Below are positions 24,402 to 32,697 of a DNA stretch of 57,521 nucleotides, one piece after another (the first letter of the stretch is position 1; every line of letters starts with the position of its first letter). The notes under the pieces are model-generated. The model was not told where the DNA came from. It saw nothing but the letters and a program-made list of their open reading frames with translations, and did not search any database. This DNA is from Cytophaga sp. FL35 (GTDB taxonomy: Bacteria; Bacteroidota; Bacteroidia; Flavobacteriales; Flavobacteriaceae), in the NCBI RefSeq assembly GCF_014349235.1, contig NZ_JACSOH010000028.1:1-57521 (forward strand). The letters run 5' to 3'. The position numbers and the translations under genes are program-made.

Positions 24402-27400
24402 ATGGAATTCTCCAATTACGTAAGAAAAAGCACAACGACATTTATACGCGGTGTGTTGCGGGGAAAGGGCGCTTTAGTCCATTTTCCCCTTTTTGCATTA
24501 ATGGTTTTGTTTTCTCTAACTTCATATGGCCAAACGAGCCAAATCACTGGTAATGTGATAGGTTCTGATGGAGTTCCCCTACCAGGGGCCTCTGTGGTGG
24601 TAAAAAACACAACCAATGGCACTCAGACCGATTTTGATGGCAACTATTCTATTGAAGCCGGTCCCAATGATGTTTTGGTTTTTAGTTATCTAGGGTTCTC
24701 TACCAAGGAGGTTCCTGTTTCTAATCAGACCACTATTGATGTTGTTCTGGATGAAAACATGGCAGTATTGGATGAAGTGGTGGTGACGGGATACGGTAGT
24801 CAATCTAGAGCTACATTGACTTCTTCTGTTTCTAAGTTGGATACAAAGGTTTTGGAAAATGCAACACGTTCCAATCCTGCCTCGGCATTACAAGGAACTA
24901 TTGCTGGTTTACGAGTAACCAATACCACAGGTCAACCCGGTTCAACGCCAGAAATTGTTTTACGTGGAGGAACAAATTTCAGTGGGAATGACTCGCCTTT
25001 GATTCTTGTTGACGGAGTGCCCAGCTCTTTTTATGCTCTTAATTCAGACGACATCGAGTCTATTGAGGTTTTAAAGGATGCCGCGGCCACGGCCATATAT
25101 GGTGCGAGATCGGCCAATGGTGTTATATTGATAACTACCAAAACGGGTAAATCAGGTAGGTCTTCTATAAATTATAAATATAGATATAGCCTAAATAATG
25201 AACGAAATGACCAACAATATTTAGGTGCGGCCAATCACATCAATTATAATAGGCAATCTATAGCTTGGTACCGTGAGGCTGCCGGAGATCCAGGTGCATT
25301 TAGTGCATTTCTTGATGGCAACCAAGGTGCGGGAACCGGGAACAACAGTACTAACGACCCTTTCACTACGCAATTGCTGACATCAGAAAACCGGTACTTG
25401 TTAAACCAACCTGGTTGGCAATCCATTCCAGATATATTAAACCCAAATCAACAAATTATTTTCTTTGACAACAAGGGTGTAGGAGATAGAATTTACCAGG
25501 ATAGTGAATCCAAAGACCATTATATTTCTTTTGATGGTGGTAATGACAGAGGTACTTATTATTTAGGATTAGGTATGTTGGATAATGAAGGTCTCATTTT
25601 AGGGTCTGGATTTGAAAGATATTCAGGAAAATTTAGTGGCTCCTATAAAATCAATGATAATGTAAAGGTCAATTCCAATATACTTTATTCGCACTCGAAT
25701 TTAAGCACTGGTGGCTTAGGAAGTGAAGATACAGTGTTCCGAAGATTTCAAGGGCAGGCGGCCACTTCTAGAACCTATGACAGTAATCCTGACGGAGCAT
25801 GGTCGGATCAATATGCCGTTGGTCAGAACCAAAGTTTCGGGAATCCGTTATATTACCAAGATAAGTTCGTGCGAAAGAATCTTGAGCAACGTTTAACGGC
25901 CACTGCAGGGCTAGATTGGACGGTTGTTGATAATTTAATTTTTTCTTTACAAGGAAGTCACTTCGCTATCAATGATCACTACGAAAATTTCAATAGAGCC
26001 TACAGGGTAGGTAGCACTACAGGTCCACTTCGTACAGGTAGGGAGGCGAGTGTGAGTTTAAATAGAACCTTAAGAAATCAGCTAACGGGAACCTTGAACT
26101 ATATCAAAAGTTTTGGCAGGCATAATGTTAACGCGTTGGTGGGAGTAGAATATTTTAAGGATAATTTCTTCCAAACTTCAGCAGGTACTAGGAACTCGCC
26201 AACAGATTTGATAGAAACGCTTAATGCTGGAGCTGAAGCTAATGGCATACCCTATAGCTTTGAAACAGAATATGTAATAACTTCTACTTTTGGTAGATTG
26301 TTATATGACTATGATAACAAATATTTGGTAGGTTTCACATTTAGGAACGATGGTTCTTCCAGACTAGGAAATAACAAGTTTGGATTTTTTCCAGGTGTGT
26401 CACTGGGTTGGAACGCACACAATGAGAATTTCTTCCAAGAATCGGGATTGGGAAAAGCGATAACCACTCTAAAGCCAAGGTTGAGCTATGGTGTTAACGG
26501 AAATCAGGATGTATTGAGCAATTATGGCGTGTATGGTTCTTATGGTTCCCAAGGAATTTATAATGGGCAAACAGGTTATGCTAATTCGAGTTTGGCAACA
26601 CTTGACTTAAAATGGGAAAAGGCAACAACATTTAATATAGGTTTGGATTTATCCTTGTTTGACAATAGATTGTCCTTTATTGCTGACCTTTACACAAGGG
26701 ATATAAAGGATAAACTGGCAAGTTTAACCCTTCCTTATTATACAGGGTTCAGCGGGATTCTTACAAATAATGGAACTTACAGAAATAAAGGTTTCGAGCT
26801 TCAAGTTAATGGGGATATCATAAGAAAAGATGATTTCACCTGGAACCTTGGAGCAACCATGACCACCAACCGGAACTATGTTGTCAATCTACCGGAAAAT
26901 GATAATGATCTTAACAGACAGGGAGGTAGTTTAATATGGAACCCTAGCACTGGACAGGAAGAATGGGTAGGGGGATTGCAGGAAGGCCAGCGATATGGTG
27001 GTGACTTGGTAGTTGCCTTTGAACAGGAATCCATTTATGCCAACCAAGCAGAAGCAGATGCCGACAATGCTATCACCGATGAATATGTGCCTGGTGCCAG
27101 TCGTAACCAAAGATGGGCGGGTGATGTAAAATGGGTAGATCAAAACGGTGATGGTATAATCAATAGTTTGGACCGAAAGGTAATTGGCAGAACAACGCCG
27201 GATTTTGTGGGTGGTTTCAATACGAGCTTAACCTATAAAAACTTTAGTCTTTTCGTTCAAACGGATTTTGCTACGGGACATTTGGTATGGAATCATATCA
27301 GGAACAAGGGTTATGCACAAACACAAGGAAACTTGGCACAGCCCATAGAGGTTCTAGATTCATGGACCCCGGATAACACAGATGCCGATTGGCCAAGGTT

Positions 27401-27707
27401 TGTTTTTGTAAACGGTACAAGGAATGTTTGGAGAGGAAGTGAGGGCATTGAAAGTTTACAGACAGAAGCAAATAATAAGTTTTGGGAAAAAGGGGACTAT
27501 TTGGCTTTGAGAGAAGTAACCTTAACTTATAATATTCCTTCTGAATACTTCAATGATATTATTAAAAGATTAAGTTTCAATGTTACTGGAAGCAATCTTC
27601 ATTATTTTAAAAGCATGAGTGGAGATACCCCAGAAGTAGGTGGGGTACAGTATGGCGAATTTCCGGTACCTAAAACCTTAACTATAGGACTTAACGTAAC
27701 ATTTTAA
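24402..27707 (+). CDS. SusC/RagA-type TonB-dependent receptor for sialic acid
   Basis: An 1101-residue outer-membrane transporter. After an extended N-terminus, a hydrophobic signal (about 28-43, ending SYGQ) leads into a carboxypeptidase-regulatory-like domain (about 45-120), a TonB box (AVLDEVVVTGYG), a plug domain (PLILVDGVPSS ... YGARSANGVILITTKTGK) and a 22-strand barrel ending in LTIGLNVTF. Position between nanA and the regulator, with the shared operator, makes it the sialic-acid importer equivalent to NanO. Substrate is inferred from context. It works with the SusD-like lipoprotein whose gene starts 10 bp downstream. Confidence 0.9.
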   Translation: MEFSNYVRKSTTTFIRGVLRGKGALVHFPLFALMVLFSLTSYGQTSQITGNVIGSDGVPLPGASVVVKNTTNGTQTDFDGNYSIEAGPNDVLVFSYLGFSTKEVPVSNQTTIDVVLDENMAVLDEVVVTGYGSQSRATLTSSVSKLDTKVLENATRSNPASALQGTIAGLRVTNTTGQPGSTPEIVLRGGTNFSGNDSPLILVDGVPSSFYALNSDDIESIEVLKDAAATAIYGARSANGVILITTKTGKSGRSSINYKYRYSLNNERNDQQYLGAANHINYNRQSIAWYREAAGDPGAFSAFLDGNQGAGTGNNSTNDPFTTQLLTSENRYLLNQPGWQSIPDILNPNQQIIFFDNKGVGDRIYQDSESKDHYISFDGGNDRGTYYLGLGMLDNEGLILGSGFERYSGKFSGSYKINDNVKVNSNILYSHSNLSTGGLGSEDTVFRRFQGQAATSRTYDSNPDGAWSDQYAVGQNQSFGNPLYYQDKFVRKNLEQRLTATAGLDWTVVDNLIFSLQGSHFAINDHYENFNRAYRVGSTTGPLRTGREASVSLNRTLRNQLTGTLNYIKSFGRHNVNALVGVEYFKDNFFQTSAGTRNSPTDLIETLNAGAEANGIPYSFETEYVITSTFGRLLYDYDNKYLVGFTFRNDGSSRLGNNKFGFFPGVSLGWNAHNENFFQESGLGKAITTLKPRLSYGVNGNQDVLSNYGVYGSYGSQGIYNGQTGYANSSLATLDLKWEKATTFNIGLDLSLFDNRLSFIADLYTRDIKDKLASLTLPYYTGFSGILTNNGTYRNKGFELQVNGDIIRKDDFTWNLGATMTTNRNYVVNLPENDNDLNRQGGSLIWNPSTGQEEWVGGLQEGQRYGGDLVVAFEQESIYANQAEADADNAITDEYVPGASRNQRWAGDVKWVDQNGDGIINSLDRKVIGRTTPDFVGGFNTSLTYKNFSLFVQTDFATGHLVWNHIRNKGYAQTQGNLAQPIEVLDSWTPDNTDADWPRFVFVNGTRNVWRGSEGIESLQTEANNKFWEKGDYLALREVTLTYNIPSEYFNDIIKRLSFNVTGSNLHYFKSMSGDTPEVGGVQYGEFPVPKTLTIGLNVTF

Positions 27708-27717
27708 AAAAACTACG

Positions 27718-29223
27718 ATGAAAAAGTATATTTGTTTAATAATAATAGCAGTAAGTTTCATTGCTTGTGAAAAGGAATTGGAGCTTGACGCACCTAGTGA
27801 ATTGACATCCGCCGGATTTTGGGAATCCGAAGAAGGGGTTAGAACGGCGCACACGGGTTTGTTTGCCAATTTGCGTGGAGAAGCTGCAGATTTATGGCTT
27901 CTTGGCGAAATTAGAAGTGACGTATGGGGTGGTCGAACTTATGAAACGCCATCCAATATAGATCTTATAGAATCAAGTTTTACGGTATCAACCGCACCTT
28001 TTGGTGGATGGGCTGGTATTTATACCAATATTCACAGAGTGAATGACTTTTTATTAAATGCTCCCGGAGTTGAATTCGTTAATGAATCGGATAAAAGTCA
28101 TTTGATTGGCCAAGCATACGGCTTAAGAGCCTTTTATTATTATACACTATTAAAAACTTGGGGTGACGTACCAATTATTTTAGAGCCTTTGTCCACAGTT
28201 GATCCCGAAGGTTTAAGTAAAGAAAGGTCATCCCAAAGTGAGGTTATGGAACTCATTAAGTCAGATATAGAGGCTTCCTTATCAGCATTTGGATCGGATA
28301 ACAGCTTTTGGCAAGAAAATAGAAATTTTTGGAGCAAGGCGGCAACTTTGGCACTTAAAGGTGATGTCTATATTTGGTCAGGAAATTTATTGGATGGCGG
28401 AGCTGCTGATCTTAACGAGGCTAAATCGGCTTTAGAACAAATCGAGGGGTTAGGAGTTAGTTTGGTACCGGATATAGAAAGCCTTTGGGGAGTGTCAAAT
28501 GAAGGGAACAACGAGTTTATTTTTGCCCTACAATACCAACGTGACGAGGCCTCCAATATATACAATAGCTTTACAGGTAGAAGCACGGAGATTAACCCAC
28601 AGTTCAACGCTGACGGCGAATCGATGATAGACTTCATAATTGCCGGAGCAAATAGATACGGGCAATCTGAAAAGACCATAAATTTATTGGATGACAATGA
28701 TGATGCCCGTAAAGATGCGACTTTCATTAGGCTCTATACTGACGACAATGGTGGTTCTGGATATCCCTTGTACAGTGAGCCCACCTATTTTGGGTCTATA
28801 TTCAAAAAGTTTTTGGGTCAGGTCGATGGGTCGGAACGTATTTTTGAGAATAATGTTCCCTTATACAGATATGCGGATGTACTCCTACTATTAGCAGAAG
28901 TAAAGAATTTGTTGGGCGAAGATCCATCAGGTGAAATAAACCAGATTAGGCAAAGGGCCTATGGTGATAATTATTCAACAACCTTACATGGTTATGTGAG
29001 CGGATCACAGATGGAAAATACAAATGCAATCCTTACCGAACGCTATAAAGAATTTATAGGTGAGGGAAAAAGGTGGTGGGATCTCAGGAGAGCCGGTGAT
29101 AGCTTTGTTTTGGATAATGTAACATTTTTAAAATCTGGGGAGGAGTATAAATTATTATTGCCGATAACCGATGACATGATTGGTAGAAACCCCTTGCTTG
29201 ATCAAACGCCTGGATGGCAATAG
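27718..29223 (+). CDS. SusD/RagB-type sialic-acid-binding lipoprotein
   Basis: A 501-residue surface lipoprotein with signal MKKYICLIIIAVSFIAC (lipid Cys17) and the SusD fold: an N-terminal TPR-like helical part (FWESEEGVRTAHTGLFANL, GQAYGLRAFYYYTLLKTWGDVPII) and the C-terminal RagB domain ending RYKEFIGEGKRWWDLRRAG. It covers the paired SusC barrel and captures ligand, as NanU does in sialic-acid loci. A perfect palindromic terminator follows 53 bp after the stop. Confidence 0.9.
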   Translation: MKKYICLIIIAVSFIACEKELELDAPSELTSAGFWESEEGVRTAHTGLFANLRGEAADLWLLGEIRSDVWGGRTYETPSNIDLIESSFTVSTAPFGGWAGIYTNIHRVNDFLLNAPGVEFVNESDKSHLIGQAYGLRAFYYYTLLKTWGDVPIILEPLSTVDPEGLSKERSSQSEVMELIKSDIEASLSAFGSDNSFWQENRNFWSKAATLALKGDVYIWSGNLLDGGAADLNEAKSALEQIEGLGVSLVPDIESLWGVSNEGNNEFIFALQYQRDEASNIYNSFTGRSTEINPQFNADGESMIDFIIAGANRYGQSEKTINLLDDNDDARKDATFIRLYTDDNGGSGYPLYSEPTYFGSIFKKFLGQVDGSERIFENNVPLYRYADVLLLLAEVKNLLGEDPSGEINQIRQRAYGDNYSTTLHGYVSGSQMENTNAILTERYKEFIGEGKRWWDLRRAGDSFVLDNVTFLKSGEEYKLLLPITDDMIGRNPLLDQTPGWQ

Positions 29224-29276
29224 TATAATTATAAATTGTTTTTGTTAGTTTTAGATAGCTGAGTTAGTTAATGGAG

Positions 29277-29306
29277 AAAAGGGATTTGATATATCAAATC
29301 CCTTTT
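29277..29306. terminator. Bidirectional terminator between SusD and the GntR gene
   Basis: AAAAGGGATTTGAT and ATCAAATCCCTTTT form a perfect 30-bp palindrome that also gives T-runs on both strands. It lies between the convergent ends of the SusD gene (+) and the regulator gene (-). Confidence 0.85.
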
Positions 29307-29397
29307 TATTTTTAATAGAATGTAAAAGATGAACAAAGTTTAACCTTCAAGGGGATTTTATATCGCTTGGGATAGGAATCTATAGGATTATTTAAGG

Positions 29398-30123
29398 TTA
29401 TCCTTTTTTTAATATATGGTCAAAATGAGGCTCGAGATGCCTGCGCATGGCATTTCTAAAGGTTTCCGGAGTACCTACTTTTAAATTGTCTAACAGCATT
29501 CTATGCGTTACAAACGTACCCTTGGTATAATGGTATTCGTCCAAGTTCGTGTTTTTAGTTTCCTTCAAATATACATATTCAAAGACAGGCAAAAGCAGAC
29601 CTTGAAATCTTTGTAATGTCTCATTCTTGGATATTTGGTATAGTTTGCCGTGGAAGGCAACTTCCCTGTCCAAGGTAAAACGTATTTTACCGGTATCTGT
29701 TGCCTCCTCGGTTACTACGATTTCCTCTAGCTCCTCCATATTTTTTTGTGTTCTGTTTTCGAAAAGAAAATCGGCCATGCCCATTTCAAGTATCAGCCGA
29801 AATTCGAACAGCTGCTTCAACGTGTCTTCGCCCAACAACGTAGGATCCATTATCCGTTCGAAATTATTAATGATATCCGGCTGCTTTAATATCATCCCCC
29901 GGTGTTTCTTCGATTCCACTAATCCCAGGGTCCTTAGGCGAAGTAATGCTTCACGAACCACCGTTCTACTGACTCCTAACGATTCGGCAAAGTCCAACTC
30001 CTTGGGAATGGCATCACCAGGTTTTAAATTATTTTCCTTAAAAAAGGCCAATAAACGTACCTCCACCTTATCTACAAGAGATCCGGTATCAACGGGCTTT
30101 ATATTCTTTAATTGCTTCGTCAT
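29398..30123 (-). CDS. GntR-family (FadR/NanR subgroup) transcriptional regulator
   Basis: A 241-residue repressor with an N-terminal winged helix (about 13-85; recognition part AESLGVSRTVVREALLRLRTLGLVE) and a C-terminal FCD domain. The latter has histidines suited to metal and ligand binding: Asp-x3-His in DREVAFH, then HRMLL and RRHLEPHFDH. It lies inside the sialic-acid locus, divergent from the epimerase operon. The three identical 18-bp operators (23369, 24330, 30287) are most simply its targets, making it a functional counterpart of NanR. The inducer may be N-acetylneuraminate or a later intermediate. Its own promoter shares the intergenic region with the third operator. Confidence 0.88.
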   Translation of the reverse strand: MTKQLKNIKPVDTGSLVDKVEVRLLAFFKENNLKPGDAIPKELDFAESLGVSRTVVREALLRLRTLGLVESKKHRGMILKQPDIINNFERIMDPTLLGEDTLKQLFEFRLILEMGMADFLFENRTQKNMEELEEIVVTEEATDTGKIRFTLDREVAFHGKLYQISKNETLQRFQGLLLPVFEYVYLKETKNTNLDEYHYTKGTFVTHRMLLDNLKVGTPETFRNAMRRHLEPHFDHILKKG

Positions 30124-30280
30124 TGGTGTAATGGATTATGCCAGCCATTATTGCTAGTGCAGATTCAAAAATTAAGTTGATAATTCGGTAAAAATAGGGA
30201 TTGTTATTTTCTTTTATCTAGGCTTATTGCCATTTGTACATTATTCCCTTTAAACATTACGAAATTTAGGAAAATTTATC

Positions 30281-30304
30281 TAGTTTTGTATTATGTTATA
30301 CATA
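30281..30304 (+). promoter_or_regulatory. Promoter and NanR-like operator of the epimerase operon
   Basis: TAGTTTTG (30281-30288) fits the -7 element TAnnTTTG and runs into TGTATTATGTTATACATA (30287-30304), the third identical operator. The site ends 4 bases before the epimerase start codon, so it covers the transcription start. It also lies upstream of the divergent GntR gene. Confidence 0.75.
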
Positions 30305-30308
30305 TAAA

Positions 30309-31469
30309 ATGAAATTTAGTCAATTATACCAAGAAACATTGTTGAATGATATACTCCCTTTTTGGGAGAGATGTTCCTTGGATACACAATATGGAGGATA
30401 TTATACTTGTTTAGACCAACATGGAAAGGTTTACGATACCGACAAGTTCGTCTGGCTTCAAGCCAGGCAAGTTTGGATGTTCTCCAAATTGTACAATCAG
30501 GTCGAGCAGCGGCCTTCATGGTTACAAATCGCCGGATTAGGGGCGGATTTTCTTAAGAAGAACGGAATGGACGCTAATGGGAGCTTCTATTTTTCCCTGA
30601 CCAGAGAAGGTAAACCTTTGGTACAGCCCTATAATATTTTCTCCGATTGTTTTGCTGCTATGGCCTTTAGTGAATACGGCAAGGCTTCCAACGATGAGGA
30701 GTTCAAGTTGTTGGCTAAAAACACCTACTATAATATTTTAAAAAGGAAGGACATACCTAAAGGAAATTACGAAAAAAGTACCGGAATAAGAAAACTTAAA
30801 AGTTTTGCATTGCCCATGATCCTCTCCAATTTGGTATTGGAGCTAGAGCATGTTCTGAAGACCGAAGAAGTCAAAAAAACAATCGATACAAGTGTGCACG
30901 AGGTTATGGAAATCTTCCTACAAAAAGATTCCGGACTCATCTATGAAAATGTGCAGTTGAATGGTTCACTGCATGATAGTTTTGAAGGGAGGCTTCTCAA
31001 TCCCGGTCACGGAATTGAAGCCATGTGGTTCATGATCGATATCGGAGTGAGCAGGAATGATCTTGCTCTGATCCAAAAGGCTACGGATACCATAGTCAAC
31101 ATTCTGGAACATAGCTGGGACAACGAGTTTGGCGGTATTTTCTATTTTATGGATGCAAAGGGCCATCCAACGCAGCAACTGGAATGGGACCAAAAATTAT
31201 GGTGGGTGCATTTGGAAACCCTTGTAGCTTTGGCCAAGGCCTACGAACATACCAAAAACTCAAAAATATGGGAATGGTACCAAAGAGTACACGACTATAC
31301 CTGGACTCGTTTTCCTGACCCTGAAAATGGGGAATGGTTTGGGTATCTTAACCGACAAGGGCAACCTTTATTGACCTTAAAGGGCGGGAGATGGAAAGGC
31401 TGTTTCCATGTTCCAAGAGCGATGTATCAATGCTATAGATCCTTTGAAAAAATCGAAACTGAACAATAA
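30309..31469 (+). CDS. N-acylglucosamine 2-epimerase
   Basis: A 386-residue (alpha/alpha)6-barrel enzyme that interconverts N-acetylmannosamine and N-acetylglucosamine, the step after NanA in the Bacteroides/Tannerella-type sialic-acid route. Family motifs are the N-terminal [30 protein letters not shown] (catalytic histidine region), [16 protein letters not shown] and the C-terminal [17 protein letters not shown] with the second catalytic His. Length is normal. It is the first gene of the second, plus-strand operon of the locus. The following kinase step (RokA-type) is not encoded in the window. Confidence 0.93.
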   Translation: MKFSQLYQETLLNDILPFWERCSLDTQYGGYYTCLDQHGKVYDTDKFVWLQARQVWMFSKLYNQVEQRPSWLQIAGLGADFLKKNGMDANGSFYFSLTREGKPLVQPYNIFSDCFAAMAFSEYGKASNDEEFKLLAKNTYYNILKRKDIPKGNYEKSTGIRKLKSFALPMILSNLVLELEHVLKTEEVKKTIDTSVHEVMEIFLQKDSGLIYENVQLNGSLHDSFEGRLLNPGHGIEAMWFMIDIGVSRNDLALIQKATDTIVNILEHSWDNEFGGIFYFMDAKGHPTQQLEWDQKLWWVHLETLVALAKAYEHTKNSKIWEWYQRVHDYTWTRFPDPENGEWFGYLNRQGQPLLTLKGGRWKGCFHVPRAMYQCYRSFEKIETEQ

Positions 31470-31481
31470 AATCCAAAAAAA

Positions 31482-32615
31482 ATGAAAAAAACAGCGCTAT
31501 ACATCCTATTGGTTCTTGCCGCCTTTTCCTTGAAGGCCCAAGACAAAACACCTGCAATGGCCGAAGGATTAAAAACATATCAGGACCTATTTAATACCAC
31601 TATGAACGATTCGGTTTCTTGCTATCGTATACCCGCGCTCATTACGGCCCCCAACGGAGACCTTATTGCCGCTATTGATGAAAGGATACCCTCATGTAAC
31701 GACCTTAGGGGCAGTGACGACATCAACATCGTTATTCGTCGAAGCAGCAATAACGGTAAGACTTGGGGACCGATTGAGACGGTAATAGATTTTCCATTGG
31801 GTAAGTCAGCTTCGGATCCTTCTATGATCGTTGATGAAATGACCAAAGAGATTTTCTTGTTCTACAATTTCATGAACTTAGATACCGAAAAAGACATCTA
31901 TTATTTACATGTCACAAAAAGTTCCGATAATGGAAAAACATGGAACGAACCGGAAGATATCACTTCGCAAATTGCCAAACCGGAATGGCATAAAGATTTT
32001 AAATTTATAACATCTGGTCGGGGAATTCAAACTAGGTCCGGTAAACTTTTGCACACAATGGTCAACCTAAACAGTGGGCTACACTTGTTCGGGAGTGACA
32101 ATCATGGCAAAACTTGGTATTTTATAGATACACCCATTCAACCAGCTGATGAATCAAAGGTCATTGAACTTACAGATGGCAGCTTGATGATAAATGCCCG
32201 TGTCAATAAAAAAGGAATGCGTTATGTGCATACTTCAAAAGATGATGGAAAGACATGGCAAACCAAGCCGGTACCTGAATTGATAGACCCGGGATGTAAT
32301 GCAAGTATTGTGCGTTATACCGCTATAGAAGATGGCTTCGAGAAAAACCGAATATTATTTTCCAATGCCAAAAGCAAAAAAGGACGGACCAATTTGACAG
32401 TTCGCGTAAGCTATGATGAGGGAGAAACTTGGACGGACGGCAAAACAATTTATGAAGGACCCTCGGCCTATTCATCGCTAACCGTCTTGAAGAATGGGGA
32501 TATAGGCGTATTTTTTGAAAAAGATGAGTACACCAAAAATGTGTACGCACAGTTTTCCCTAAAATGGTTAACGGATAAAAAAGACAGGTATAAAGGACCT
32601 AAGAAAAAGAAATAG
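31482..32615 (+). CDS. Exo-alpha-sialidase, GH33
   Basis: A 377-residue secreted sialidase with signal peptide MKKTALYILLVLAAFSLKAQ. It carries the GH33 arginine motif YRIPALI (Arg49), a likely acid/base Asp in GSDDINIVIRRS, the nucleophile-pair glutamate region VIELTDG, and five aspartate boxes: SSNNGKTW, SSDNGKTW, SDNHGKTW, SKDDGKTW and SYDEGETW. It releases terminal sialic acid outside the cytoplasm, feeding the SusC/SusD importer. It follows the epimerase by 12 bp. It is much closer to classical sialidases than the BNR protein encoded at 3639. Confidence 0.93.
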   Translation: MKKTALYILLVLAAFSLKAQDKTPAMAEGLKTYQDLFNTTMNDSVSCYRIPALITAPNGDLIAAIDERIPSCNDLRGSDDINIVIRRSSNNGKTWGPIETVIDFPLGKSASDPSMIVDEMTKEIFLFYNFMNLDTEKDIYYLHVTKSSDNGKTWNEPEDITSQIAKPEWHKDFKFITSGRGIQTRSGKLLHTMVNLNSGLHLFGSDNHGKTWYFIDTPIQPADESKVIELTDGSLMINARVNKKGMRYVHTSKDDGKTWQTKPVPELIDPGCNASIVRYTAIEDGFEKNRILFSNAKSKKGRTNLTVRVSYDEGETWTDGKTIYEGPSAYSSLTVLKNGDIGVFFEKDEYTKNVYAQFSLKWLTDKKDRYKGPKKKK

Positions 32616-32697
32616 TAACTATTGAAACTATTTTAGATCATGACATGAAGAACCTACAGGGATATTTATATTCAAACAAAGCGGAATATCAACATAC

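Noticed and set aside
29277-29306. Perfect 30-bp palindrome considered as an operator
   Set aside because: It lies between two convergent gene ends and carries T-runs on both strands, so a bidirectional terminator explains it better.
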